Source of the DNA: Streptomyces sp. 840.1
Lineage (GTDB): Bacteria > Actinomycetota > Actinomycetes > Streptomycetales > Streptomycetaceae
Direction of reading: 5' to 3'
NCBI RefSeq assembly: GCF_003751445.1
Contig: NZ_RJUU01000001.1
Span: 5,446,001 to 5,510,000 of the forward strand
DNA length: 64,000 nucleotides
The notes beneath the pieces were generated by a model. It worked only from the letters and a program-made list of their open reading frames with translations, was not told the DNA's origin and ran no database searches. A program made the position numbers and the translations under genes. Positions 42,902 through 51,216 of this stretch are shown here, one piece after another. Within the stretch, counting starts at the first letter, position 1. Each line of letters begins with the position of its first letter.

Positions 42902-43569
42902 GAGCCCTCATCCGCTACCAGGCCGCCCTGCTGCTCCGCTCCCAGCGCTGGCTCGCCCCTGTCCTCCTGTACCTGGCCTTCCTCGGCATCGGCGTCCGCC
43001 CGGGACAGCCCGTGCTGGACTCGCTCGGCTACGCCTCGGCCGGACTGCTGCCCGTCAGCGCGTGGCTCGTGCGGATCTGCGCCGGCCAGGAGCCGCCCGC
43101 CGCCCGGAATGTCGTCGCCGCAGCCGTGGGCGGGGCACCGCGGGCCCATCTGGCCTCGCTGCTCGCGGCGCTGGGGTGCGCCGGGCTGCTGGGCGCGGCC
43201 GCCACCTCGGCCGTGCTGCTGATCAGCGATCCGGCCGATGCCCGCCACACCGTCCGGGTCCCGCTGCCCGCCGCCGGGTGCGCCGGGCTGCTCGCGGCCG
43301 CGTGCTGCGTCCTGCTGGGGGCGGCGGCCGGGGCGCTGTGCACCCGTCCGCTGCTCAACCGGCGCGGGTGGTCGGTCGCCGCTACGGTGCTCGCCGTGCT
43401 GCTGGCCCTGGTGACCAGCGGATCGCCCGCGAAGTACGCGGTGACGGGCCTGGTCACCGGTTCGCTCACCGGCACGGTCCATGTGCCGGTGGTTCCCTTC
43501 GCCGGTGCCGTGGCTGTGGCGGCCGTGTCCGTCGCGCTCGCCTGCAGGCTCACGTCCGTACGCGGCTGA
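42898..43569 (+). CDS. ABC transporter membrane subunit
   Basis: 223 residues with about six hydrophobic helices and little else (LAPVLLYLAFLGIGV, AGLLPVSAWLVRICAGQEPP). It is ABC-2-like and probably dimerises as the export channel for the coupled ATPase (four-base ATGA overlap). Substrate unknown. Cysteines cluster in the fourth helix (CAGLLAAACCVLL), unusual but not obviously functional. Confidence 0.75.
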   Translation: MRALIRYQAALLLRSQRWLAPVLLYLAFLGIGVRPGQPVLDSLGYASAGLLPVSAWLVRICAGQEPPAARNVVAAAVGGAPRAHLASLLAALGCAGLLGAAATSAVLLISDPADARHTVRVPLPAAGCAGLLAAACCVLLGAAAGALCTRPLLNRRGWSVAATVLAVLLALVTSGSPAKYAVTGLVTGSLTGTVHVPVVPFAGAVAVAAVSVALACRLTSVRG

Positions 43570-43570
43570 G

Positions 43571-43582
43571 TAGGCTTGCGCC
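43571..43582 (+). promoter_or_regulatory. Leaderless promoter of the small zinc-ribbon gene
   Basis: TAGGCT (43571-43576), six bases, then ATG 43583. This spacing places the transcription start on the A of ATG. No SD exists for that ATG. Confidence 0.5.
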
Positions 43583-43762
43583 ATGGACCGGAGGGTGGAT
43601 GACGGTGTGAACGAGAGCGTGGACGAGTCGGCCTGCGAGCCGCGGTTCGCGGAGTGCGTGCTGTGCCGGAAGCCGACCGAGTACCCCGAGTCGGTCAAGG
43701 GGATCACGCTCTGCCCGGTCTGCGAATGGCAGGAGGCCCAGCGCACGGCCTGCTCGGGCTGA
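43583..43762 (+). CDS. Small zinc-ribbon-like protein
   Basis: 59 residues, too short for most ORF filters. CVLC at 25-28 and CPVC at 44-47 form a four-cysteine zinc-ribbon pattern, with further Cys18 and Cys57. The acidic N-terminus and the ribbon resemble small actinobacterial zinc-finger proteins of unknown role. The start could also be GTG 43607, which has GGAGGG 12 bases before it. It follows the ABC permease by 13 bases but has its own -10 box. Convergent with the deacetylase gene. Confidence 0.7.
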   Translation: MDRRVDDGVNESVDESACEPRFAECVLCRKPTEYPESVKGITLCPVCEWQEAQRTACSG

Positions 43763-43782
43763 CGCCTCGGCCCGGCTGGTGC

Positions 43783-44664
43783 TCAGCCGGTCATCAGCTC
43801 GGACACCTTCACGAAGCGGTATCCGCGCTTCCGTAGCTCGGGCACCACCTGGCCGACCGCCTCGGCGGTGACCGGTGCCGCGCTGCGGGTGCAGTGCATG
43901 ACCACCAGTGAACCGGGCTTCACCCCGTCGAGCACCTGCTCCGCCACCGCGTCCGCGTCCGTCGCGAAGGCGTCGCCGCTGACCACGTCCCACTGCACCG
44001 CGGTCACCTTCTGCGCCGCGAGCGCGCGCAGCGAGTCGTCGTCGTAGCAGCCGCCGGGGAAACGGAAGTACGGCACCACGTTGCGGGCGCCGGTCCGGCG
44101 GATCGCGCCGAAGGCCCGCTCCACCTCGCCGCCGATCTCCTCGCTCCCCATCGTCGGCAGCCCGTAACAGGGCGAGGTGAAGGCGTAGTGGCTGTAGGAG
44201 TGGTTGGCGATCTCGAAGAGCGGGTCCGTGCCGATGGAGCGGGCCTGCGCGGGGTACTCCTCGGCCCAGCGGCCGGTCATGAAGACCGTCGCCGGCACCT
44301 TCAGCCGGCGCAGCAGCCCGATCAGCTCCGGGTTGTCGAAGTGCTCCCCCTCGGCCGCGCGTGGGCCCTCGTCGGCCGTCATGTCGGCGTCGAAGGTGAG
44401 CGCGACGACCTTGTCGGCGCTCTTCGGGCCCCGTTCGACGACGCGGGCGAGACCTGCCGGTCCCGGGGCCATGTTGGGCGGCTTCCCGGTGGCCGGGGGA
44501 GCGCTCGAAGGGGCTCTGGAAGGGGCGCGCGAGGAGGCGCCCGAGGGAGCGGCGGCCGAGGCTGCGGGCCGGTCGGCGGGCGAGCCTCCCGGAGTGCTCC
44601 CGCAGCCGGTGAGGGCGCTTCCGAGCACCACGCTCAGAACGGCGATAGCGGTCACAGTGGTCAT
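43783..44664 (-). CDS. Polysaccharide deacetylase (NodB) lipoprotein
   Basis: 293 residues from ATG 44664; ATG 44685 is in frame but overlaps the -10 hexamer of the only good promoter. Lipobox ALTGC, then a Ser/Ala/Pro-rich linker. NodB domain: ALTFDADMT, with the first Asp-Asp pair read as FDADM, NHSYSH as the metal His pair, and FRFPGGCYDD. It removes acetyl groups from peptidoglycan or chitin-like polymers outside the cell. The first motif TFDAD differs from TFDDG, which may alter metal binding. Confidence 0.82.
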   Translation of the reverse strand: MTTVTAIAVLSVVLGSALTGCGSTPGGSPADRPAASAAAPSGASSRAPSRAPSSAPPATGKPPNMAPGPAGLARVVERGPKSADKVVALTFDADMTADEGPRAAEGEHFDNPELIGLLRRLKVPATVFMTGRWAEEYPAQARSIGTDPLFEIANHSYSHYAFTSPCYGLPTMGSEEIGGEVERAFGAIRRTGARNVVPYFRFPGGCYDDDSLRALAAQKVTAVQWDVVSGDAFATDADAVAEQVLDGVKPGSLVVMHCTRSAAPVTAEAVGQVVPELRKRGYRFVKVSELMTG

Positions 44665-44683
44665 TTTCCGTACAGATGTTGTC

Positions 44684-44713
44684 ATTATCGGAAAATAACT
44701 GATCAGCCGTCAC
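44684..44713 (-). promoter_or_regulatory. Promoter of the deacetylase gene
   Basis: Minus strand: GTGACG (44708-44713), 18-base spacer, GATAAT (44684-44689). The -10 overlaps the first ATG (44685), which argues for translation from ATG 44664, about 14 bases into the message. Confidence 0.5.
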
Positions 44714-44751
44714 CGGTCCGTCCGCGCCGCCCCCGCGCCGCGCAGCGGCCC

Positions 44752-44790
44752 CCGGACGGCGGTGGGTCGGGCGCGGCCGCCGCCGTCCGG
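44752..44790 (-). terminator. Terminator after the PhoX-like gene
   Basis: ccggacggcgg (44752-44762) pairs with ccgccgtccgg (44780-44790) around a GC-rich loop, 15 bases past the minus-strand stop at 44805. Confidence 0.7.
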
Positions 44791-44804
44791 GGTGCCTCAG
44801 CCGG

Positions 44805-46184
44805 TCAGCGCCACGGGCCCGTCACGGCGAACGTGGTCCCGGGGGTGTAGCAGTTCATGAACATCGTCCGGTAGTCCGGGTCGAACGTGACCCCGGCGAA
44901 CTCGCCCCACTCCGGCTCCTCGGGCGTTCCGATGTTCTGCCGGCCGCGCGCCATCGCGTACACCTCACCCCGCCTGGTCAGGCCGAACACGTGCTGGGCG
45001 CCACCGCCGTCCTCGCACACCATCAGGCCGCCGTCGGCGGCCAGCGTGATGTTGTCCGGGGACTCGCCGGGCAGCTGGATGTCCGTGTCCGGCCCGAAGA
45101 CGATGACCAGGGTCAGCCGGCGCCGCTTCGGCTCGTACCGCCAGACCTGCCCGAAGTGGTCGGCGGCCGATCCCTCGGAGCTGTGGGCGAAGCTGGAGAC
45201 GAAGTAGACGCAGGCGCCGCCCCAGTAGCAGCCCTCCAGCTTCTGGCCGTGGGTGATTCCCTTCGGTCCGAAGTCCTGGAACCGGATGGGCGTCCCGGCC
45301 GCCAGCGGGTCGGGTACGGGGACCCACTCGATGCCCTCGAAGCTCGTCCCGGTCTCCTGCACCGCCGAGAGGTCGGGGACGCCCGGCACCCGCATGGCCT
45401 CCAGCTGTCCGCCGGCCCGGAGCGAGCCCGTGCCGCCGAGCGGTTTCTCCGGCAGGAAGCGGTAGAAGAGGCCGAACGGCTTGTCGAACGCGTCCTCGGT
45501 CTCGTAGACGACACCGTTGTGCGGATCGATCGCGATCGCCTCGTGCTGGAAGCGGCCCATCGCGGTCAGCGGCACGGCTCCGGTGCGGCGCGGGTCGGCG
45601 CCGTCCACCTCGAAGATGTAGCCGTGGTCCTTGGTGTAGCCGTTGGTGCCGGCCTTGTCCTCGGTCTCCTCGCAGGTCAGCCAGGTGTCCCAAGGAGTGC
45701 GCCCGCCGGCGCAGTTGACGGCCGTACCGGCGATCGCGACGCGTTCGGACAGGACGCGGCCGCCGCCGTCGAGCTCAAGGGCCGTGCAGCCGCCCTTGCC
45801 CATCGGGTCGTAGGTCAGTCCCTCGACGACCGGCACCGCGATGGCCGCGTCGACCCGGTTCTCGTGGTTGCGCACCAGCCGGACGTGCCCGCGCCGGCCG
45901 GCGAACGCGGCCATGCCGTCGCAGTGGCTGGGGACCGGGCCCTCGCCCGAGCGGAGCGGGTCGCCCTCGCGGGAGAGCACCCGGTAGCGGAAGCCCTTCG
46001 GCAGATCGAGCAGTCCGTCGGGGTCGGGCACCAACGGGCCGTAGCCGGCGTGTCCGTGGGCGGCGGCGGTACCCGCGAAGAGTTCGGTGAACACCCCGGC
46101 GAAGGCGACCGAGGCGACGGCGGCGCCGGTGCCTGCCAGGACCTGACGTCGTGTCGCGGGCTGCTGTGCTGCTGCGGATGACAT
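44805..46184 (-). CDS. PhoX-like (DUF839) Tat-exported phosphatase-family protein
   Basis: 459 residues from ATG 46184 (AGGAAG nine bases upstream). Twin-arginine signal ATRRQVLAGTGAAVASVAFAG. DUF839/PhoX beta-propeller: VRNHENRVDA, LDGGGRVLSERVAIAGTAVNCAGG, TWLTCEETEDKAG, GRFQHEAIAIDP, YETEDAFDKPFGLFYRF and SPDNITLAADGGLMVCEDGG. The clusters of acidic residues bind Fe and Ca in true PhoX alkaline phosphatases. Exported folded; probably frees phosphate from organic esters. No PHO box was identified upstream. Confidence 0.85.
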   Translation of the reverse strand: MSSAAAQQPATRRQVLAGTGAAVASVAFAGVFTELFAGTAAAHGHAGYGPLVPDPDGLLDLPKGFRYRVLSREGDPLRSGEGPVPSHCDGMAAFAGRRGHVRLVRNHENRVDAAIAVPVVEGLTYDPMGKGGCTALELDGGGRVLSERVAIAGTAVNCAGGRTPWDTWLTCEETEDKAGTNGYTKDHGYIFEVDGADPRRTGAVPLTAMGRFQHEAIAIDPHNGVVYETEDAFDKPFGLFYRFLPEKPLGGTGSLRAGGQLEAMRVPGVPDLSAVQETGTSFEGIEWVPVPDPLAAGTPIRFQDFGPKGITHGQKLEGCYWGGACVYFVSSFAHSSEGSAADHFGQVWRYEPKRRRLTLVIVFGPDTDIQLPGESPDNITLAADGGLMVCEDGGGAQHVFGLTRRGEVYAMARGRQNIGTPEEPEWGEFAGVTFDPDYRTMFMNCYTPGTTFAVTGPWR

Positions 46185-46283
46185 GAGGCAACTTCCTGTT
46201 GGGGACAGGAGCAGTGACCCGCACGTGTGTACCACGCGTCACACCGCGCGGGAACCGTGCGAGCCACTGGCCTCATGCGTGTC

Positions 46284-46311
46284 CCGGGCCCTCAGCGCCT
46301 CTCAGGCCCGG
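46284..46311 (-). terminator. Terminator after the OsmC gene
   Basis: ccgggcc (46284-46290) pairs with ggcccgg (46305-46311), nine bases past the OsmC stop. Short stem, so moderate support. Confidence 0.5.
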
Positions 46312-46319
46312 CGGGTGCC

Positions 46320-46745
46320 TCAGGCGAGCGACGCGCTCAGCGTGATCGTCGTGCCCGTCAGTGCCTGGCTCACCGGGCAGTTCGCCTTCGCGTCCTCGGC
46401 CGCCTTGACGAAGCCCGCCTCGTCGAGACCGGGCACCTCGCCCTCGACGGTGAGGTGGATACCGGTGATGCCGGTACCCGGCTGGAAGGTGACCTCGGCC
46501 TGGGTGTTCAGCCGGGTGGGCGGGGTGCCGGCCGTGGCCAGACCGTTGGACAGCGCCATCGAGAAGCAGCTGGAGTGCGCTGCCGCGATGAGCTCCTCGG
46601 GGCTGGTCTTTCCGTTCGCCTTCTCCGCGCGGGACGGCCAGGAGACCGGGTACTCCCCGATGCCCGAGGAATCGAGGGTGACGACGCCCTTGCCCTCGAT
46701 CAGGTTGCCTTCCCAGACCGTGTGCGCCTGACGCGTGGTAGCCAT
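46320..46745 (-). CDS. OsmC/Ohr-family peroxiredoxin
   Basis: 141 residues, ATG 46745 with GAAGGGA seven bases upstream. Two reactive cysteines in AHSSCFSMAL and ANCPVSQAL, with the SPEELIAAAH helix, identify OsmC/Ohr organic-hydroperoxide reductases. It detoxifies lipid or organic peroxides in the cytosol. No OhrR-type regulator is adjacent, so OsmC rather than Ohr is more likely. Confidence 0.92.
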   Translation of the reverse strand: MATTRQAHTVWEGNLIEGKGVVTLDSSGIGEYPVSWPSRAEKANGKTSPEELIAAAHSSCFSMALSNGLATAGTPPTRLNTQAEVTFQPGTGITGIHLTVEGEVPGLDEAGFVKAAEDAKANCPVSQALTGTTITLSASLA

Positions 46746-46829
46746 GCTGGTTCCCTTCAAACGGAATGCGCGGTTGTACGGGAGCGGCGGGGCACTCCGT
46801 CGTGCCCGGCCGGTGTTACGCCCCCGAAC

Positions 46830-47921
46830 CTACTGCGCCACCAGCCCCTTCGCGTCGCGCGCCAGTGCCGTGAGCCTGGAGATTGCCCGGAAGTACTTCT
46901 TCCGGTACCCGCCGTTCAGCATCTCCTCGCTGAACAGCCGGTCGAACGGCATCCCGGCGGCGAGCACCGGAACCTCCCGGTCGTACAGCCGGTCCGCCAG
47001 CACCACGAGCCGCAGCGCGGTGGACTGGTCGGGCACCGGCCGCACCTCGGTGAGGCACACGGCCCGCAGACCGTCCGTCAGCGCCCCGTACCGGCTCGGG
47101 TGGACGCGGGCCAGGTGGTCGAGCAGTGCGGGGAAGTCGTCCAGGCTGGCACCCTCGGTCGCGTACGCGGCCCGGGTGACCTGCTCCTCGGAGAACGGCG
47201 GCGGGGCGTCGGGCAGCCCGCGGTGCCGGTAGTCCTCCCCGTCGATGCGCAGCGGGCGGAAGTGCGAGGAGAGCCCCTGGATCTCGCGCAGGAAGTCGGC
47301 CGAGGCGAACCGGCCCTCGCCGAGCTTGCCCGGCAGCGTGTTGGAGGTCGCGGCCAGCGCCACCCCCGCCTCGACCAGCCGGCTCAGCAGCGAGGAGACC
47401 AGCACCGTGTCGCCCGGGTCGTCGAGCTCGAACTCGTCGATGCACAGCAGCCGGTGCCCGCTCAGCGTCCGCACGGTCTGCTGGAACCCGAGCGCGCCGA
47501 CCAGGTTGGTCAGCTCGACGAAGGTGCCGAAGGCCTTCAGGGAGGGCGCGGCGGGCGTGGCGTGCCAGAGCGAGGCGAGCAGATGGGTCTTGCCGACGCC
47601 GTAGCCGCCGTCGAGGTAGACACCGCGGGGGCCACTGGGCGCCAGGGCCTTCTTCCCGAACCACTTGCGCTTCCCGGACCCGCTGGCGTGCGCCCCGCCG
47701 AGCCCGGCGGCGAACTGCCCCAGGACCTTGACGGCCTCGATCTGGCTCGGCTGGTTCGGGTCGGGAACGTACGTATCGAAGCGCACCGCATCGAAGCGCG
47801 GCGGCGGCACCATCTCCGCGACCAGCCGGTCGGCGGGGACGTGCGGTTCGAGGGCGCACAGGGACAGCGGGGCCGTTTCGGCTATGGGGCTGGGCCCCGG
47901 CACGGCGTGGGAGGACGACAC
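46830..47921 (-). CDS. zapE: ZapE/AFG1-like ATPase
   Basis: 363 residues from GTG 47921; TTG 47930 is in frame. Neither has a normal SD. AFG1-type AAA-like P-loop GGYGVGKTHLL, Walker B LLCIDEFELDD, sensor AATSNTLP, then the family region ADFLREIQGL...RIDGEDYRHR and the end RLFSEEMLNGGYRKKYFRAISRL. E. coli ZapE regulates the Z-ring under stress; mitochondrial AFG1 assists protein turnover. Divergent from the RibD-type gene with only 35 bases between starts, so the promoters must overlap. Confidence 0.9.
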   Translation of the reverse strand: MSSSHAVPGPSPIAETAPLSLCALEPHVPADRLVAEMVPPPRFDAVRFDTYVPDPNQPSQIEAVKVLGQFAAGLGGAHASGSGKRKWFGKKALAPSGPRGVYLDGGYGVGKTHLLASLWHATPAAPSLKAFGTFVELTNLVGALGFQQTVRTLSGHRLLCIDEFELDDPGDTVLVSSLLSRLVEAGVALAATSNTLPGKLGEGRFASADFLREIQGLSSHFRPLRIDGEDYRHRGLPDAPPPFSEEQVTRAAYATEGASLDDFPALLDHLARVHPSRYGALTDGLRAVCLTEVRPVPDQSTALRLVVLADRLYDREVPVLAAGMPFDRLFSEEMLNGGYRKKYFRAISRLTALARDAKGLVAQ

Positions 47922-47943
47922 AACTCTCAAGCTTAGGCCGTGC

Positions 47944-47956
47944 CAGACTGCCTGAC
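47944..47956 (+). promoter_or_regulatory. Likely leaderless promoter of the RibD-type gene
   Basis: CAGACT (47944-47949) is followed by seven bases and the ATG at 47957. No SD is present. The -35 would fall in the ZapE start region and is weak. Confidence 0.4.
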
Positions 47957-48721
47957 ATGCGACGCCTGTTCCCTGTGACCGACCCGACAGCCGCCGACGA
48001 CCGGGGCGAGTGGAGTCTGGACGCCCTCGCCGACGCCTACGCCTACCCCGATACCGACGGCCCGTGGCTGCGCGCCAACATGGTCTCGACGCTCGACGGG
48101 GCGGCCCAGCACGACGGCCGCTCGCAGCCGATCTCCTGCCCGAGCGACATGCGGATCTTCGGCACCCTGCGCGGGCTCGCGGACGTGGTGATCGCGGGAG
48201 CCGGGACCGTACGGCTCGAGGGCTACCGGCCGGCCCGCGCCCGGGAGGCCTTCGCGGCGCGGCGGGCGGCGGCCGGCCAGGGGGCCGCTCCGGCGGTCGC
48301 CGTGGTGAGCGGCAGCCTGGACCTGGACTTCTCGTTGCCGCTCTTCACCTCGCCGCTGGTCCCGACGCTCGTGCTGACCGGCGCGGGCGCCCCGCCGGAC
48401 CGGATCGCGGCGGCCCGCTCGGCGGGCGCGGAGGTGGTGATCGCGGGGGAGGGCTCCCGGGTGGACCCCGCCAGGGCCGTACGGGAGCTGGCCGCTCTGG
48501 GCCACCGGCGGCTGCTGACGGAGGGCGGGCCCAGGCTGCTCGGCCAGTTCGTGGCGGCGGACGCCCTGGACGAGATGTGTCTGACCCTGGCGCCGATGCT
48601 CACCGCCGGGGACGCGCAGCGGATCGCGGGCGGCCCGTCGGTGGCTGTGCCGGAACGATTCGCCCTGACATCGGTGCTGGAAGAGGCCGGGTTCCTCTTC
48701 TCTCGGTACCGTCGGATCTGA
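47957..48721 (+). CDS. RibD C-terminal-type pyrimidine reductase
   Basis: 254 residues of the DHFR-like RibD reductase fold: RANMVSTLDGAAQHDG, FGTLRGLADVVIAGAGTVR, LLTEGGPRLLGQ and LTLAPMLTAGD. Such stand-alone reductases act on 5-amino-6-ribosylamino-uracil phosphate or on related substrates with NADPH. With no deaminase domain and no rib operon here, the substrate is open. Confidence 0.85.
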   Translation: MRRLFPVTDPTAADDRGEWSLDALADAYAYPDTDGPWLRANMVSTLDGAAQHDGRSQPISCPSDMRIFGTLRGLADVVIAGAGTVRLEGYRPARAREAFAARRAAAGQGAAPAVAVVSGSLDLDFSLPLFTSPLVPTLVLTGAGAPPDRIAAARSAGAEVVIAGEGSRVDPARAVRELAALGHRRLLTEGGPRLLGQFVAADALDEMCLTLAPMLTAGDAQRIAGGPSVAVPERFALTSVLEEAGFLFSRYRRI

Positions 48722-48777
48722 CAATCAGCGGAATATCCCGTTCCGGTTAGCGTTCGGTGGGCAGAATGGAACGCGGA

Positions 48778-48795
48778 CCCCGTGCGAGCACGGGG
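48778..48795 (+). terminator. Terminator after the RibD-type gene
   Basis: ccccgtgc (48778-48785) and gcacgggg (48788-48795) with two bases between; 57 bases past the stop. Confidence 0.5.
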
Positions 48796-48850
48796 AAGGA
48801 TGGTTTCAGCAGTGGCCGGCGACGGTCACTGAAGCAGAAGGGCGCCTGTG

Positions 48851-49321
48851 GTGTTCACCAGCGTTTTGATGATCGAGAAGCCCCTCACCTCCGAGGACGT
48901 CGAGTTCGTCACCACCCTGCACGGGGAGGAGCAGATCTCCTTCGTCGTGCTGATGCAGCCACGTGGCGACCAGGCGGATGTGCTGTTGCGGGCCATCGAC
49001 GACCTGGCGATGGGCGAACTGAAGGAAGCGGCCCGTGAGAGCGAGGAACCGGAGGGCAGGAATGCCAGGGAGTCCGCCGAACTCGCGCTCGAAGTGTCCC
49101 TGGAGGCCCTGCGCCAGTCGGGCTCCGAGGCCGTCGGACAGGTGATCGAGACCCACCCCCTGGAGAAGCTCACCTCCGTGGTCGAGGAGTCGGAGGCCGA
49201 CGAGGTCATCGTGCTGACCGCGCCGCACTACGTCGAGGAGTTCTTCCACCGCGACTGGGCGTCCCGCGCCCGGCACAAGGTCGGCGTACCGGTGCTCAAG
49301 CTCTTCGCGCACAGCGAATAG
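48851..49321 (+). CDS. Conserved actinobacterial Usp-like protein
   Basis: 156 residues from GTG 48851, eight bases after AGAAGGG (GTG 48848 is directly adjacent). SVLMIEKPLTSEDVEFVTTLHG, FVVLMQPRGDQADVLLRAIDDL and a C-terminal DEVIVLTAPHYVEEFFHRDWASRARHKVGVPVLKL that follows the last strands of universal stress proteins. No ATP-binding GxxG motif is visible. Streptomyces databases sometimes label it indole-3-glycerol phosphate synthase, which length and motifs exclude. Immediately upstream of murC, whose -10 box overlaps its stop. Confidence 0.75.
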   Translation: MFTSVLMIEKPLTSEDVEFVTTLHGEEQISFVVLMQPRGDQADVLLRAIDDLAMGELKEAARESEEPEGRNARESAELALEVSLEALRQSGSEAVGQVIETHPLEKLTSVVEESEADEVIVLTAPHYVEEFFHRDWASRARHKVGVPVLKLFAHSE

Positions 49322-49324
49322 GCT
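49319..49324 (+). promoter_or_regulatory. murC: TAGGCT -10 box before murC
   Basis: Overlaps the stop codon of the preceding gene and lies 66 bases before the murC ATG. The -35 side lies inside coding sequence and is not convincing. Confidence 0.35.
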
Positions 49325-49390
49325 GACCCTGCGGTCCGGGTTGGCCCTCGGCCGCGACTCGAAACCCGCAACCAGCACGCAGGAGCACAG

Positions 49391-50785
49391 ATGGCACCCG
49401 GCATCCCCGCCGCCATGGAACGGCCGCACTTCATCGGCATCGGCGGCGCCGGAATGTCGGGCATCGCGAAAATCCTCACCAGGCGCGGCGCGAAGGTCGC
49501 GGGCAGCGACTCCAAGGAGTCCGCCACCGCCGAGGCGCTGCGCGCGCTGGGGGCGACCGTCCACATCGGGCACGCCGCCGGACACCTGGCGGACGATGCC
49601 ACGTGCGTGGTCGTCTCCAGTGCCATCCGCGCCGACAACCCGGAGCTGGTGCGCGCCGGTGATCTCTCGATCCCCGTCGTGCACCGCTCCGACGCGCTCG
49701 CCTCGCTGATGGAGGGCACGCGGGCCATCGCCGTCGCGGGCACCCACGGCAAGACGACCACCACATCGATGCTGGCCGTCGCCCTGACCGAGCTGGGCCT
49801 CGACCCCTCGTACGCGATCGGCGGCGACCTGGCCGGACCCGGCACCAACGCCACGCACGGCGAGGGCGCGATCTTCGTCGCCGAGGCCGACGAGAGCGAC
49901 CGCAGCTTCCAGAAGTACGACCCCGAGGTCGCGATCGTCCTCAACGTCGAACTGGACCACCACGCGAATTACGCCTCGATGGACGAGATCTACGACTCCT
50001 TCGAGACCTTCACCGGCAAGGTCGTCCCCGGCGGCACCCTCGTCGTCTCCGCCGACCAGGCGGGCGCCGTCGAGCTGACCCGCCGGGTGCGCGACCAGGC
50101 CGAGCTCAAGGTCGTCACCTACGGCGAGGCCGCGACCGCCGACGTACGCGTCCACAAGATCACCCAGCGCGGCCTGACCAGCGAGGTCACGGTCGTCCTG
50201 AACGGCAAGTACCTCACTTTCACCGTCTCGGTCCCCGGCCGCCACTACGCGCTCAACGCCGTGGCCGCCCTCGCCGCCGGTGTCGCCCTCGGCATCCCGG
50301 CGCACAACCTGGCCTCCGCGCTGGGCAAGTACACCGGCGTCAAGCGCCGCCTCCAGCTCAAGGGCGAGGCAGCCGGTGTCCAGGTCATCGACAGCTACGC
50401 GCACCACCCCACCGAGATGACCGCCGACCTCGAAGCGATGCGCGGCGCAGCCTCCGACGCCCGCCTCCTGGTCGTCTTCCAGCCCCACCTGTTCTCCCGC
50501 ACCCAGGAGCTCGGCACCGAGATGGGCCAAGCCCTCGCCCTGGCCGACGCCTCCGTGGTCCTGGACATCTACCCGGCCCGCGAGGACCCGATCCCCGGCA
50601 TCACCAGCGCCCTGATCATCGACGCCGCACGGGCGGCCGGCGCCGACGTCACCGCCGTCCACGACAAGACGGCGGTCCCCGGGGCCGTCGCGGGAATGGC
50701 GAAGCCCGGCGATCTCGTTCTCACCATGGGAGCGGGCGACGTCACCGACCTCGGCCCGCAGATCCTGGACCACCTGTCGAGCTGA
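49391..50785 (+). CDS. murC: UDP-N-acetylmuramate--L-alanine ligase
   Basis: 464 residues, AGGAG five bases before ATG. FIGIGGAGMSGIA at 14-26 (UDP-MurNAc-binding Rossmann), ATP loop GTHGKTTT at 117-124, VAEADESDRSF, NVELDHHANY and DSYAHHPTEM. It ligates L-Ala to UDP-MurNAc in the cytosol, the first amino-acid addition of peptidoglycan synthesis. In Streptomyces murC lies outside the division/cell-wall cluster, as here. Confidence 0.97.
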   Translation: MAPGIPAAMERPHFIGIGGAGMSGIAKILTRRGAKVAGSDSKESATAEALRALGATVHIGHAAGHLADDATCVVVSSAIRADNPELVRAGDLSIPVVHRSDALASLMEGTRAIAVAGTHGKTTTTSMLAVALTELGLDPSYAIGGDLAGPGTNATHGEGAIFVAEADESDRSFQKYDPEVAIVLNVELDHHANYASMDEIYDSFETFTGKVVPGGTLVVSADQAGAVELTRRVRDQAELKVVTYGEAATADVRVHKITQRGLTSEVTVVLNGKYLTFTVSVPGRHYALNAVAALAAGVALGIPAHNLASALGKYTGVKRRLQLKGEAAGVQVIDSYAHHPTEMTADLEAMRGAASDARLLVVFQPHLFSRTQELGTEMGQALALADASVVLDIYPAREDPIPGITSALIIDAARAAGADVTAVHDKTAVPGAVAGMAKPGDLVLTMGAGDVTDLGPQILDHLSS

Positions 50786-50795
50786 GGGAGCCACC

Positions 50796-51203
50796 GTGCC
50801 GTACGACATCGACAAGCCCGACGAGGAGTGGCGGGCGGAGCTTTCCCCCGCCGAGTACGCGGTGCTGCGCCAGGCCGGCACCGAGCCCGCCTTCGTCGGC
50901 GAGTACACCGACACCAAGACGACGGGCGTCTACTCCTGCCGCGCCTGTGACGCGGAGCTGTTCCGCTCCGACACCAAATTCGAGTCGCACTGCGGCTGGC
51001 CGTCCTTCTACGACCCGAAGGACACCGACGCGGTCGAACTGATCCAGGACCGCACCCACGGCATGGTCCGCACCGAGGTCCGCTGCGCCCGCTGCGGCTC
51101 GCACCTGGGCCACGTCTTCGAGGGCGAGGGCTACCCGACCCCCACGGACCAGCGGTACTGCATCAACTCGATCTCGCTGCGGCTCACGCCCGACGGAAGC
51201 TGA
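50796..51203 (+). CDS. msrB: Peptide-methionine (R)-S-oxide reductase
   Basis: 135 residues, GTG 50796 with GAGGGAG upstream, 10 bases after the murC stop. Zinc cysteines 48, 51, 97, 100 (CRAC, CARC), SHCGWPSF with Cys66, and catalytic Cys122 in RYCINS. It repairs methionine-R-sulfoxide with thioredoxin as reductant. Probably co-transcribed with murC. Confidence 0.97.
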   Translation: MPYDIDKPDEEWRAELSPAEYAVLRQAGTEPAFVGEYTDTKTTGVYSCRACDAELFRSDTKFESHCGWPSFYDPKDTDAVELIQDRTHGMVRTEVRCARCGSHLGHVFEGEGYPTPTDQRYCINSISLRLTPDGS

Positions 51204-51216
51204 ACCGCAGCACGGA

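Noticed and set aside
48851..49321. Indole-3-glycerol phosphate synthase label
   Set aside because: The product is 156 residues with a Usp-like end; a true TrpC is about 260 residues and has a TIM-barrel signature not seen here.
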